From: an uncultured Acetatifactor sp.
Lineage (GTDB): Bacteria > Bacillota > Clostridia > Lachnospirales > Lachnospiraceae
Assembly (NCBI GenBank): GCA_947625475.1
Contig: CANQOL010000008.1
Coordinates: 24,230 to 88,229 of the forward strand
DNA: 64,000 bases
Reading direction: 5' to 3'
Shown: in pieces, positions 1 through 8,799 of the stretch
Layout: each line of letters opens with the position of its first letter
How positions within the stretch are numbered: position 1 is the stretch's first letter
Made by a program: the position numbers and the translations under genes
The notes under the pieces: generated by a model
Database searches by the model: none
Told to the model about the DNA's origin: nothing
The model's input: the letters and a program-made list of their open reading frames with translations, nothing else

Positions 1-365
1 CACTCATGCGCCAGGATGCTTGAAATTAAATCCGGGGACATCTCATTTACCAGTCTGGAGGTCAAAATGATGCAGGGGTGGACGCTTCCGTAGGTCCACG
101 CATTGGCGTACTTGTCTTTTATATAATACAGTTCTGGCACGTCAATTCCAAGAAGATCGCAGATCGGCGGAAGCCGTCTGTATATCTCGGGCATTTGTTT
201 ATCGCTCAGGCGGATTGCGGACGAAAGGTAAGTGTATTTGAAAGATTTTTCGTCGTAATTGGCATGATAAGCTTCCAAAAGTTTTATGAATTTTGGAAAT
301 GTGTTCAAAGCAGCCGCAGCCTTTCTGTCCAGGTCGTGCATATAAAGCTCAGAAGAATATGACAT
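1..365 (-). CDS. M48-family metallopeptidase, N-terminal part (runs off window)
   Basis: An open reading frame on the minus strand starts at an ATG at 365 and stays open to the window edge (121 codons plus two bases). A ribosome binding site (AGGTG) lies 6-8 bases upstream. The last visible residues read ILAHE, the start of the HExxH zinc-binding motif of M48-type peptidases, preceded by VHPCIILTSRLVNEM, the typical strand and helix before that motif. The second half of the protein is missing, so activity cannot be judged. It follows an XRE regulator by about 20 bp in the same direction, so the two are probably co-transcribed. The DNA is AT-richer than the 1-55 kb region, which suggests acquired DNA. 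Confidence 0.75.
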   Translation of the reverse strand, partial: MSYSSELYMHDLDRKAAAALNTFPKFIKLLEAYHANYDEKSFKYTYLSSAIRLSDKQMPEIYRRLPPICDLLGIDVPELYYIKDKYANAWTYGSVHPCIILTSRLVNEMSPDLISSILAHE

Positions 366-385
366 GGTATCACCTGCCTATAATT

Positions 386-613
386 TTATTTTTTGCGGGG
401 AGCAGTCTCTGGGTCTGAAACAAATTCGACAATATCGTCAAGCTTGCAGTCAAGAGTAGTGCAAAGCTTTTCCAGTACATGGACCTTGACATCTTCATTC
501 CGCCCGAGCTTAGCCATTGCATTGGTAGTAATCCCGGCAAGATGGGTCAACTCCGTCTTGCTGATGCTTTTGTCAATCATCAGTTTCCAAAGTTTATTGT
601 AACTGACTGCCAT
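386..613 (-). CDS. XRE/Cro-type helix-turn-helix regulator
   Basis: A 75-residue protein that is essentially a single Cro/C1-type helix-turn-helix domain. The recognition region reads ISKTELTHLAGITTNAMAKLGR, followed by VHVLEKLCTTLDCKLDDIVEF, the usual fourth and fifth helices of the family. A clear ribosome binding site (GGAGG) sits 8 bases before the ATG. It lies directly upstream of the M48 peptidase gene on the same strand and is served by a good promoter. It is likely a small autoregulator of this two-gene unit; the target is unknown. Confidence 0.85.
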   Translation of the reverse strand: MAVSYNKLWKLMIDKSISKTELTHLAGITTNAMAKLGRNEDVKVHVLEKLCTTLDCKLDDIVEFVSDPETAPRKK

Positions 614-666
614 ACCGTGACCTCCTGTTCAGATTGTCGGATGGGTGTACTGTGCTTCCTGTGGAC

Positions 667-695
667 ATTGTATCATGGATAAATCTAAAATGCAA
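667..695 (-). promoter_or_regulatory. Promoter for the XRE/M48 pair
   Basis: On the minus strand TTGCAT (690-695) and TACAAT (667-672) are separated by 17 bp, a good sigma-A type promoter about 55 bp upstream of the XRE start codon. Confidence 0.7.
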
Positions 696-781
696 GAAAT
701 TCTTGAAAAATTCAAGATATATTGTGGAAGGGTAAAAGGACAGATATATCAGAAATGGTTTGGAGGCAAGGTCGAAGGGGC

Positions 782-918
782 GCCCGGGGCAGCGGGGATA
801 TGTCTTGGCGGCGCGCTCTCGCTCCGTAAAAAACGCAGCCTCACTAAGCTCGAAAGAACCTCGCTAAGTGAGGGCGTTTTTTAAGGGCCTGCCAAGACAT
901 ATCCCCGCTGCCCCGGGC
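782..918. repeat. Hairpin-core element inside 28-bp perfect palindromic arms (copy 1)
   Basis: The arms 782-809 and 891-918 are perfect reverse complements (28 bp). Between them lies an imperfect inner hairpin: AAAAAACGC-AG-CCTCACT...AGTGAGG-GCGTTTTTT. The inner core, from CGCTCCGTAAAAAACG to CGTTTTTTAAGGGCCT, recurs at 52.3 kb with compensating base changes, but the outer arms there have a different sequence. The right arm ends 5 bp past the stop of the minus-strand ABC permease, so it may also act as its terminator. The remainder of 614-781 holds only the XRE promoter. Confidence 0.75.
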
Positions 919-923
919 CCGGT

Positions 924-2969
924 TTATTCCCCGTCTATGATGCGGCGGCTGCCGAGGTAGGTGGCGGCAAAGTACGCGGTGTAGATGACCGTCAGGGTGA
1001 CGGCGGTGATGCACAGGGAGGCCAGGATGTCCTTTGCCTGGTAGAAGCTCATGATTTTGTAGGCGTACTGGATGCCGAAGATGCTGTGGATCAGGGCGAG
1101 GGCCAGGGGCATGGCGAAGAAAATGCCCATCTGGGCCAGCAGGGCCCGGTGCTGCATACGTTTATCCGCTCCGATTTTGTCCAGGATCCGGAAGCGCTCC
1201 CGGTTGTCGGCGCTCTCGGAGAGCTCCCGCAGGGCCAGGAGAGCGGCTCCCGCGATGAAGAAGACCACTCCCAGATAGATGGCCACGAAGGTCACGATGG
1301 CGGAGAGACCTACGGAGGATTCATAGAGGGTGATTTTGGTCATCCCGTCTATGGGGACGGGAAGGCGGGATTCCTCCAGGGAGAGGATCTGATCCTCCAC
1401 CGCCTGCTTTTCCTCCGGGGCAGTGCCCGTGTAGTCCGCCGCCAGGTAGGAGCCCGCCCGGGAGAGGGAGCGCCCCAGCTCCTTTTGAATCACCTGGTCG
1501 GGAAGGACAAAGAAGCCCGTGTTGGAGGAAGAGTTGCTCATCATCAGCAGGCCGGGCTGGCAGGCGTCCCTGGCGGGGGTCAGCAGGCTCTCCCCCAGAT
1601 GCAGGGGAACGCCGGCCTGGAGGGCCAGGTTCAGGATGCTGCAGGTGCCCTCATGGGTGCACAGAACCAGATATTGATCCGGGCCCGTCTCATAGACGGG
1701 CTGCCCGTAGAAGGCGGCCAGGCGGTTGTAGTCGGAGAGGGAGACGATCTCCTGGGGGAGGTCCCACAAAAGGGAGGCGGGGCCTTTGGAGACGGCCTGC
1801 TCCCACAGGCCCCCCAGAGAGCTGCGCAGGGTGAGCTCCGGGCAGGTATAGACGGGGATTTCCACCCATTGGGCCAGCAGAGAGGTGTCAAAGCCGGCCT
1901 GCGCCAGGGCCTCGCGGACGGTCAGCTCACCCCCTGACAGACCCTCCTTTTCCCCGGCGGAAGAGAGATCCATGTACAGGCTGATATCCCGGGGGCAGTT
2001 TGTGCGCAGTTCCCCCCGCAGGGAATTGTTCATGGCAAAGCCTGTGGAGAGCATTTCCACGGTCACAAAGAACAGCAGGCACACCAGGGTCATGGAGAGG
2101 ACGAAGGTCTGAATGCTGCTGTTGACCTGGCGCAGGATAAAGGAGTTCAGGCCCCGCAGGTAAAAGCCCTTCCAGGCCCTCAGAAGGTTGAGAAGAAAGC
2201 CCGCCATGGACCAGAACAGCAGGTAGGTGCCCAGGCACCCCAGAAAGATCACCCGGAGGCTCCCGGACCTGTCAAGCTGCAGGGCCCCCGCGGTAACCCT
2301 GTAATAGCACCGGCCCAGGATCAGGCAGGCGGCCAAAAAGACCAGCACGGCGAAGAGAGAGCTGCGCAGGCGTCTGACCTCCGTCCGGCGGGAAGCCTGG
2401 AGCAGGTCGATGAGCCTGCAGCGGGACACGGACAGGGCGTTGAACAGGATCACCACCAGGAACATGACTCCGAAATACAGAACCGTCTTCAGGGCCGCGC
2501 CGGAGGAAAAGGTAAAGGTGTAGGCGCTCATGTCCGCCTCAAACATCCGGGAGACCAGCCGGGACATGAACTGGGAGGCGAAAACGCCGATCAGCAGCCC
2601 CAGGCTTAAGGAGGCCAGGCCGATCACCAGGGTCTCCCCCACAAGAAGGCGGGAGATGTGGCGCCGGCCCATTCCCAGGGTCATATAAATGGCGAATTCC
2701 TTTTTCCGCCGCCGGATCAGGAAGCGGTTGGCGTACACGATGAGAAAGCCCAGGATGCAGGCCACCAGCACGGAGACGCCGGAGAGCATGGCCACCATCA
2801 GCTTAAGGATATCCCGGGTGTTCTGGGAGATGCGCAGCATGGCCTGCTGGGAATCCAGGGCGCTGAACACGTAGAAGATGGCCACTCCCAGGATCAGGGT
2901 CAGGAAATAAACGGCGTAGTCCCGAAAGCTCTTGCGGACGTTCCGAAGGGAGAGACTAAACAACCTCAT
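924..2969 (-). CDS. FtsX-like ABC transporter permease (BceB type)
   Basis: A 681-residue membrane protein with the layout of BceB-type permeases: one N-terminal membrane segment (FRDYAVYFLTLILGVAIFYVF), a cluster of three, further helices, a large extracellular domain of roughly 200 residues, and three C-terminal helices. In this family the permease works with a BceA-type ATPase to sense and remove antimicrobial peptides that bind cell-wall precursors. The start at MRLFSLSLRN is chosen because GGAGGTGAG precedes it and it overlaps the end of the ATPase gene, as usual for the pair. No BceRS-type two-component system is visible here, so regulation and substrate are unknown. Confidence 0.85.
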   Translation of the reverse strand: MRLFSLSLRNVRKSFRDYAVYFLTLILGVAIFYVFSALDSQQAMLRISQNTRDILKLMVAMLSGVSVLVACILGFLIVYANRFLIRRRKKEFAIYMTLGMGRRHISRLLVGETLVIGLASLSLGLLIGVFASQFMSRLVSRMFEADMSAYTFTFSSGAALKTVLYFGVMFLVVILFNALSVSRCRLIDLLQASRRTEVRRLRSSLFAVLVFLAACLILGRCYYRVTAGALQLDRSGSLRVIFLGCLGTYLLFWSMAGFLLNLLRAWKGFYLRGLNSFILRQVNSSIQTFVLSMTLVCLLFFVTVEMLSTGFAMNNSLRGELRTNCPRDISLYMDLSSAGEKEGLSGGELTVREALAQAGFDTSLLAQWVEIPVYTCPELTLRSSLGGLWEQAVSKGPASLLWDLPQEIVSLSDYNRLAAFYGQPVYETGPDQYLVLCTHEGTCSILNLALQAGVPLHLGESLLTPARDACQPGLLMMSNSSSNTGFFVLPDQVIQKELGRSLSRAGSYLAADYTGTAPEEKQAVEDQILSLEESRLPVPIDGMTKITLYESSVGLSAIVTFVAIYLGVVFFIAGAALLALRELSESADNRERFRILDKIGADKRMQHRALLAQMGIFFAMPLALALIHSIFGIQYAYKIMSFYQAKDILASLCITAVTLTVIYTAYFAATYLGSRRIIDGE

Positions 2970-3735
2970 TGAGCTCACCTCCCAGCAGAGATACGACGTC
3001 GATGATCCGGGCAAAAAATTCCCGGCGGGTCTCCCGGCCCCGCTGCAGCTCCGTAAAAAGGCTGCCGTCCTTGATAAAGAGGATGCGGGAGGCGTAGCTG
3101 GCGGTAAAGGCGTCGTGGGTCACCATCAGGATAGTGGCATTCAGTTCCCGGTTCAGGGAGGTGAGACGCTCCAGCAGCAGGCGGGCGGACTTGGAGTCCA
3201 AGGCCCCGGTGGGTTCGTCGGCCAGGACCAGCTTGGGATTTGTGATCATAGCCCGGGCGCAGGCCACCCGCTGCTTCTGGCCGCCGGAGAGCTGGTAGGG
3301 ATATTTGGACAGGGCGTCCCGGATGCCCAGCTTTTCCGCCATTGCCTCCACCTGCTCCGGAATGCGGGAGATTTTTTTGCGCTGGATGGTGAGGGCCAGG
3401 GCGATGTTCTCCCCGGCGGTCATCGTGTCCAGCAGATTGAAATCCTGAAAGATAAAGCCCAGATCCTCCCGGCGGAAGCGGTTCAGGGCGCTGCCCTTCA
3501 GGTCGGTAATCTGGCTGCCGTCCACCAGGATGGAGCCGCCGGTGACCTTGTCGATGGTGGAGATGCAGTTGAGCAGGGTGGTTTTGCCGCTGCCGCTGGC
3601 GCCCATGATGCCTACGAATTCTCCCTTTTGAACCTGAAAGGAGATGCCCCGCAGGGCATGGGTGAGGGTGGATTTGGAGCCGTAAAATTTGTCTACGCCG
3701 CGCAGCTCCAGGATAGGGGTCTGTGTAACAGCCAT
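2956..3735 (-). CDS. ABC transporter ATPase (BceA type)
   Basis: A 259-residue ABC ATPase of the MacB/LolD/BceA group. It shows Walker A GASGSGKTT, the signature LSGGQKQRVACARA, Walker B LVLADEPTGALD and the switch histidine in MVTHD. A strong ribosome binding site (AAGGAGG) precedes the start. Its 3' end overlaps the permease gene, so the two subunits are translationally coupled. Together they form a likely peptide-antibiotic detoxification or sensing transporter. The ATPase resembles MacB-type ATPases as well, but the single large FtsX partner favours the Bce type. Confidence 0.9.
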   Translation of the reverse strand: MAVTQTPILELRGVDKFYGSKSTLTHALRGISFQVQKGEFVGIMGASGSGKTTLLNCISTIDKVTGGSILVDGSQITDLKGSALNRFRREDLGFIFQDFNLLDTMTAGENIALALTIQRKKISRIPEQVEAMAEKLGIRDALSKYPYQLSGGQKQRVACARAMITNPKLVLADEPTGALDSKSARLLLERLTSLNRELNATILMVTHDAFTASYASRILFIKDGSLFTELQRGRETRREFFARIIDVVSLLGGELNEVV

Positions 3736-3953
3736 AGGAATCGTTCCTCCTTTTTGAATGCCTGGTTATTTGGCCGGCAGGCCGCCGGCACTTTTCCTAT
3801 ATTGTCCAACTCCCGCCGCCCGGGCGCCATAGATTCGGCTTACAATCTGCTTACGGTTTTGTAAGGCCCGGGACAGGCAGCGGGGACGGCATCTGGATTC
3901 GGCCCGAGGCAGGCAGCCGGAATAGGCGTTTTGGGCAGCTCCCGGATCAGGGC

Positions 3954-3981
3954 TTGCATTTGCGGCCGGGCGGGGTATAAT
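3954..3981 (+). promoter_or_regulatory. Promoter for plsY and the GTPase-NYN gene
   Basis: TTGCAT (3954-3959) and TATAAT (3976-3981) are 16 bp apart, about 40 bp upstream of the plsY start codon. The rest of the 3736-4019 gap between divergent genes shows nothing I can assign. Confidence 0.7.
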
Positions 3982-4019
3982 GGAGATAAAGAGTTTGATA
4001 CACGGGGGGAGGAAACGCA

Positions 4020-4631
4020 ATGTACAGAGCGGCGGTATACGGGATCCTGGGATATCTCTCGGGAAGCATATTGTACGCGAACGTGTTTGGAGGACTGTTT
4101 GGGAAAAGGGACCGGCTGGAGCAGAGCGCGGACAAAAACCCGGGGACGGCGAACGCCTTCCTCTACTGCGGGTTTTGGTGCGGGCTTTTGACTTTGCTGT
4201 GCGATCTTTTGAAGGGCTTTCTGCCGGTGTTTTTGTATCTGCGGACGGCCCCTCTTCAGAGAAACTGGTGGCTGGCTCCGGTGCTGGCCGGGCCGGTGAT
4301 CGGCCACTGTTTCCCGGTCTTTTACCGGTTTCAGGGGGGAAAGGGGATCGCGGTGACCTTTGGGTGCCTGCTGGGACTTCTGCCCTATCGGGCGCCGGCG
4401 GCCTTCCTGGCGGCCATGTTCGTGTTTTTCTCCCTGGGGCTGCGGGTCACACCCCACTATTACCGCACTCTGGTCTCTTATCTGACCGCCCTGGCGGTCA
4501 TGTGGGCCGGGGGCGTGTATCCGGCTGTCCGCATGGGATTTATGTGTATCACAGGGGTGGTGTGCCTGCGGCTGCATCTGAGCAGGGAGGAAAAAAAGAA
4601 GCCTCAGATCCGGCTGCTGTGGATGCACTAG
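4020..4631 (+). CDS. plsY: Glycerol-3-phosphate acyltransferase PlsY family
   Basis: A 203-residue integral membrane protein of the PlsY family, which transfers an acyl group from acyl-phosphate to glycerol-3-phosphate in the first step of phospholipid synthesis. Visible family motifs are GYLSGSILYA near the N-terminus, NPGTANAF, and GHCFPVFYRFQGGKGIAVTFG. Several hydrophobic helices separate them. GGGGGGAGG lies 5 bases before the ATG and a good promoter is upstream. The sequence is somewhat divergent (NPGTAN rather than the usual N-x-G-x-TN form), so it could be a second PlsY-like paralogue. The next gene starts 33 bp downstream in the same direction. Confidence 0.8.
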   Translation: MYRAAVYGILGYLSGSILYANVFGGLFGKRDRLEQSADKNPGTANAFLYCGFWCGLLTLLCDLLKGFLPVFLYLRTAPLQRNWWLAPVLAGPVIGHCFPVFYRFQGGKGIAVTFGCLLGLLPYRAPAAFLAAMFVFFSLGLRVTPHYYRTLVSYLTALAVMWAGGVYPAVRMGFMCITGVVCLRLHLSREEKKKPQIRLLWMH

Positions 4632-4664
4632 GCGGGCCCGCAGATTGTATCAAAGGGAGAAGAG

Positions 4665-7340
4665 ATGAGCAGACAGGCGCAAAGGCTGGCGGTTGGGATC
4701 CTGGCCCATGTGGACGCGGGAAAGACCACCCTGGCGGAGAGCATTTTATACACCACGGGGGCCATCCGGCGGCTGGGCAGAGTGGATCACGGGGACGCCT
4801 TTTTGGACAATTATGAGCTGGAAAAGGCCCGGGGGATCACCATCTTCTCCAAGCAGGCCCAGGTGGAGCTGCCCCTGCCGGGAAAAGGGGGGAGCCGTCC
4901 CATTACGCTCTTGGATACCCCGGGGCATGTGGATTTTTCCGCGGAGACGGAGAGGACCCTGCAGATCCTGGACGCGGCTGTCCTGGTGATCGGAGGGACG
5001 GACGGGATACAGGGACATGTGCGGACCCTGTGGAAGCTGCTGGAGCGCTACGGCGTGCCGGTCTTTTTGTTTGTAAACAAAATGGATCAGCCCGGTGCGG
5101 ATCGGGAGGCGCTGATGGCCCGGCTGAAGGGGGAGCTGGAGGAAAACTGCGTGGATTTCTCCCGGGATCTCGCGGGGGAGAAGGCCCAGGAAGAGCTGGC
5201 CATGTGCTCGGAGGATTTGATGGAGCAGTACCTGGAGAGGGGGGCGGTGGAGGCGGCTTCCCTTCGGGAGGCAGTCCGCAGCCGCAGGCTCTTCCCCTGC
5301 TTTTTCGGCTCCGCCCTGAAGCTGACGGGAGTGGAGGAATTCCTGGAGGGACTGGGAGGGCTTCTGTGGGAAAAAACCTATCCGGAGGAGTTCGGGGCCA
5401 GAGTCTACAAGATTGCCCGGGATGAGAGCGGCACCCGGCTCACCTACCTGAAGGTGACGGGCGGGGTCCTGCGGGTGAAAATGCAGATCGGGGAGCACAA
5501 GGCGGATCAGATCCGGATCTATTCCGGGGCGGGCTACCGCCTGGCGGATGAGGCTGGGGCGGGATGTGTCTGCGCGGTCACCGGGCTGGAGGACACCTTC
5601 AGCGGCCAGGGGCTTGGCTGGGAGGGGGAAGGGAAGGCCCCCGTCCTGGCCCCGGTGATGAGCTATCAGGTGCTGCTGCCACAGGGCTGCGATGTGCACC
5701 GGATGCTCCGGGATCTGCGGCGGCTGGAGGAAGAGATCCCGGAGCTCCACATCCTGTGGCGGGAGGGCCGGGAGGGAGAGCCCGGGGAGATCCACGCCAC
5801 GGTTATGGGGGAGGTCCAGGTGGAGATCCTCCGGAGCCTGATCCGGGAGCGCTTCGGGGTGGAGGCGGATTTCGGCAGGGGAAGCATTCTCTATCGGGAG
5901 ACGATTCTGGAGCCGGCGGTGGGGATCGGGCACTTTGAGCCCCTGCGCCACTATGCGGAGGTACACCTCCTGCTGGAGCCCGGGGAGCCGGGCAGCGGAC
6001 TGGTCTTTGATTCGGCCTGCAGCCTGGACGACCTGGACCGGAACTGGCAGAGGCTGATCCTGACCCATCTGGAGGAAAAGAGGCACCTTGGGGTGCTCAC
6101 GGGGTCGGAGATCACGGATATGAAGATTACCCTGGCGGCAGGCCGGGCCCACCTAAAGCACACGGAGGGCGGGGATTTCCGCCAGGCCACTTACCGGGCG
6201 GTGCGCCAGGGGCTGAAAAAGGCCCGCTGCCGGCTGCTGGAGCCGGTGTATGAGTTTGCCCTGGAGGTGCCGGCGGAGAACCTGGGCCGGGCCATGCAGG
6301 ATGTGCAGAGGATGAGCGGCAGCTTCCGGCCGCCGCAGACGGGCGGGGAGATGTGCCTTCTGACGGGGAGCGTCCCCGTCTCCGAGTTCGGAGGTTACCA
6401 GAGGGAGGTCAACGCCTACACCAGGGGCCGGGGGAAGCTATCCTGCCGGCTGCGGGGCTATGAGCCCTGCCATAACGAGGCGGAGGTGATCGCCGCCATA
6501 GGGTACGACAGCGAGGCAGATTTAGAGAACCCGGCCGGCTCCGTGTTCTGCGCCCACGGGGCGGGCTTTCCGGTGAGCTGGGATCAGGTGGACAGGTACG
6601 CCCACATCGGCAGGGACCGGTATCAGGCCCTGCTCCCGCCCTCCCTGGCCGGCGGGCAGCAGGAGCAGCAGGGGAAAACCGCTCCCGGCATGGCCCCGGG
6701 CAGCAGGGAGAGAGGCATCAGCCAGGAGGAAATCGATGAGATTTTCCGGCAGAGCTACCGGATGGCTCCCCGGGATAAAAACCCCTGGAACAGGCCGGAG
6801 AAGAGGCCCGCATCCCCGCCGCCCCGGGAGCCGGAGTACCGGCCGCAGAAGAGCGCACCCCAGGAGGAATACCTGCTGGTGGACGGCTACAATATTATTT
6901 ACGCCTGGGAGGAACTGCGGGAGCTTTCCCTCTCCAACGTGGAGGGAGCCCGCACCAGGCTGATGGATCTGCTGTGCGATTATCAGGGCTGTACAGGCAG
7001 GACCGTCATCGTGGTCTTTGACGCCTACAAGGTGAAGGGGAATCCCGGGAGCGTCCAGACCTACCACAACATCCACGTGGTGTACACCCGGGAGGCGGAG
7101 ACGGCGGATCAGTACATCGAGAAGACGGTCCACCGGATCGGCAGGAAGTACCGGGTGACGGTGGCCACCTCGGACGCCCTGGAGCAGCTGATTATCTGGG
7201 GACAGGGGGCGGTGCGCCTCTCCGCCCGGGAGCTTTACCGGGAGATGGAGCAGAAAAGGGACGAGTACCGGGAACGGTATCGGGATCAGGGCCCGGGGGA
7301 GAGATATTTCCCCTTTCAGGATCTGGAGAGCTGGTCATAG
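4665..7340 (+). CDS. TetM/EF-G-like GTPase fused to a C-terminal YacP/Rae1-type NYN ribonuclease domain
   Basis: An 891-residue protein. Residues 1 to about 640 are a ribosomal-protection-type translation GTPase: AHVDAGKTT (P-loop), RGITI (switch I), DTPGHVDF (G3), NKMDQ (G4) and GSA (G5), followed by the usual EF-G-like domains. A proline- and charge-rich linker (about 650-733) leads to an NYN/YacP domain (736-885) with VDGYNIIYAW (Asp740), VFDAYK (Asp786), ETADQYIE and ATSDALEQ (Asp837). YacP (Rae1) of Bacillus cuts mRNA in the ribosomal A site, and TetM-like GTPases also bind near the A site, so the fusion suggests a ribosome-directed GTPase-nuclease. Tetracycline resistance itself is not shown. 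A terminator overlaps the stop codon. Confidence 0.9.
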   Translation: MSRQAQRLAVGILAHVDAGKTTLAESILYTTGAIRRLGRVDHGDAFLDNYELEKARGITIFSKQAQVELPLPGKGGSRPITLLDTPGHVDFSAETERTLQILDAAVLVIGGTDGIQGHVRTLWKLLERYGVPVFLFVNKMDQPGADREALMARLKGELEENCVDFSRDLAGEKAQEELAMCSEDLMEQYLERGAVEAASLREAVRSRRLFPCFFGSALKLTGVEEFLEGLGGLLWEKTYPEEFGARVYKIARDESGTRLTYLKVTGGVLRVKMQIGEHKADQIRIYSGAGYRLADEAGAGCVCAVTGLEDTFSGQGLGWEGEGKAPVLAPVMSYQVLLPQGCDVHRMLRDLRRLEEEIPELHILWREGREGEPGEIHATVMGEVQVEILRSLIRERFGVEADFGRGSILYRETILEPAVGIGHFEPLRHYAEVHLLLEPGEPGSGLVFDSACSLDDLDRNWQRLILTHLEEKRHLGVLTGSEITDMKITLAAGRAHLKHTEGGDFRQATYRAVRQGLKKARCRLLEPVYEFALEVPAENLGRAMQDVQRMSGSFRPPQTGGEMCLLTGSVPVSEFGGYQREVNAYTRGRGKLSCRLRGYEPCHNEAEVIAAIGYDSEADLENPAGSVFCAHGAGFPVSWDQVDRYAHIGRDRYQALLPPSLAGGQQEQQGKTAPGMAPGSRERGISQEEIDEIFRQSYRMAPRDKNPWNRPEKRPASPPPREPEYRPQKSAPQEEYLLVDGYNIIYAWEELRELSLSNVEGARTRLMDLLCDYQGCTGRTVIVVFDAYKVKGNPGSVQTYHNIHVVYTREAETADQYIEKTVHRIGRKYRVTVATSDALEQLIIWGQGAVRLSARELYREMEQKRDEYRERYRDQGPGERYFPFQDLESWS

Positions 7341-7368
7341 GAAAAACCTATGGCCAGCTACTTTTTTT
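7329..7368 (+). terminator. Rho-independent terminator overlapping the GTPase-NYN stop codon
   Basis: A 13-bp stem (7329-7341 with 7347-7359, one G-T pair) with an AAAAA loop is followed by seven T residues at 7362-7368. The stop codon lies inside the left arm. Confidence 0.85.
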
Positions 7369-7479
7369 GTGTATTGGACAGAAAAAGAGGGCGGTGATAA
7401 GATACCCTTAAAGCAGGGGAGCGGTCATCCGACTAGGAGGCCTCCCTGAAAGAGAAGACGAAAAAGAAGGGAGATTATC

Positions 7480-8784
7480 ATGAAAAAGACATACGGGGAA
7501 AGAGATTTAAAGTTTGAGACTCTGCAGCTCCATGTGGGACAGGAAAAGCCGGATCCGGTCACGGACGCCAGGGCGGTGCCCATCTATCAGACCTCATCCT
7601 ACGTGTTCCGAAACTGCGAACACGCGGCGGCCCGGTTCGGGCTCTCCGACGCGGGCAATATCTACGGGAGACTCACCAATCCCACCGAGGACGTGTTTGA
7701 ACAGAGGATCGCGGCCCTGGAGGGAGGCGTGGCGGCTCTGGCGGTAGCCTCCGGGGCGGCGGCCATCACCTACACCTTCGAGAACCTGGCCCAGAGCGGA
7801 GACCATATCGTGTCCGCCAAGAATATCTACGGCGGCACCTACAACCTGCTGGCCCACACCCTGCCGCAGTACGGGATCAGCGCCACCTTTGTGGATCCCT
7901 CCGATGAGAAGGAGGTGGAGGGCGCCATCCGGGAGAACACCAAGGCCCTCTTTATCGAGACCCTGGGCAATCCCAACTCCGATGTGGTGGATATCGAGAA
8001 GCTGGCGGCCATCGCCCACGCCCACAAAATCCCTCTGGTGATTGACAACACCTTCGCCACCCCCTATCTGGTGCGGCCCATCGAGTACGGGGCGGACATT
8101 GTGGTCCACTCCGCCACTAAATTCATCGGCGGCCACGGCACCACCATCGGCGGCGTGATTGTGGACAGCGGCAAATTTGACTGGGAGGCCAGCGGCAAGT
8201 TCCCCTCCCTGACGGAGCCCAACCCCAGCTACCACGGCATCAGCTTCACCAAGGCGGTGGGAGCGGCGGCCTTTGTGACCAAGATCCGCGCCATTTTGCT
8301 GCGTGATACGGGCGCCACCCTGTCTCCTTTCCACGCTTTCTTCTTCCTGCAGGGGCTGGAGACCCTCTCTTTGAGAGTGGAGAGACATGTGGAGAACGCC
8401 CTGAAGGTGGTGGAGTACCTGAACGCCCATCCCCAGGTGGAAAAGGTGAATCATCCCGCCGTATCCAAGGATCCTGTGCAGCAGGCCCTCTACCGGAAAT
8501 ATTTCCCCAAGGGGGGCGGCTCTATCTTTACCTTTGAAATCAAGGGGGATGCCCAGAAGGCGAAGGACTTTATAGACAACCTGGAGCTGTTCTCGCTCCT
8601 GGCAAATGTGGCGGACGTGAAATCCCTGGTGATCCATCCCGCCTCCACCACCCACTCCCAGCTGAATGAGGCGGAGCTGGCGGATCAGGGGATCAAGCCC
8701 AACACCATCCGCCTGTCCATCGGCACGGAGCATATCGACGATATCCTGGAGGATCTGGAGGAAGCGTTCCGGGCGGTGCAGTAA
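7480..8784 (+). CDS. metY: O-acetylhomoserine sulfhydrylase / aminocarboxypropyltransferase
   Basis: A 434-residue PLP enzyme of the Cys/Met metabolism family. Residues YQTSSYVF, YGRLTNPTEDVFEQRIAALE, VIDNTFATPYL and the PLP lysine in HSATKFIGGHG are all present. The length and the IGGVIVD region fit the MetY group, which makes homocysteine from O-acetylhomoserine and sulfide, rather than the shorter cystathionine synthases. It has a good ribosome binding site and stands alone after the upstream terminator. No SAM riboswitch or T-box is recognisable in the 111 bp before it. It is followed by a tandem repeat. Confidence 0.92.
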   Translation: MKKTYGERDLKFETLQLHVGQEKPDPVTDARAVPIYQTSSYVFRNCEHAAARFGLSDAGNIYGRLTNPTEDVFEQRIAALEGGVAALAVASGAAAITYTFENLAQSGDHIVSAKNIYGGTYNLLAHTLPQYGISATFVDPSDEKEVEGAIRENTKALFIETLGNPNSDVVDIEKLAAIAHAHKIPLVIDNTFATPYLVRPIEYGADIVVHSATKFIGGHGTTIGGVIVDSGKFDWEASGKFPSLTEPNPSYHGISFTKAVGAAAFVTKIRAILLRDTGATLSPFHAFFFLQGLETLSLRVERHVENALKVVEYLNAHPQVEKVNHPAVSKDPVQQALYRKYFPKGGGSIFTFEIKGDAQKAKDFIDNLELFSLLANVADVKSLVIHPASTTHSQLNEAELADQGIKPNTIRLSIGTEHIDDILEDLEEAFRAVQ

Positions 8785-8799
8785 GCAAGCCGGGGCCGG

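Noticed and set aside
1086..1937. Long open frames on the strand opposite the ABC permease
   Set aside because: They overlap a well-supported gene fully, have no ribosome binding site and show the skewed composition expected of antisense frames in GC-rich DNA.
4746..6152. A 468-codon minus-strand frame over the GTPase-NYN gene
   Set aside because: It is a shadow of the GTPase coding sequence; protein composition is low-complexity His/Gln/Pro/Leu with no domain.
4665..7340. Calling the GTPase a tetracycline-resistance gene
   Set aside because: The motifs fit the TetM-like family but the NYN fusion and chromosomal housekeeping setting do not show resistance; only a drug test could.
7369..7479. 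SAM riboswitch or T-box before metY
   Set aside because: The stretch is too short and lacks the conserved cores of either element.
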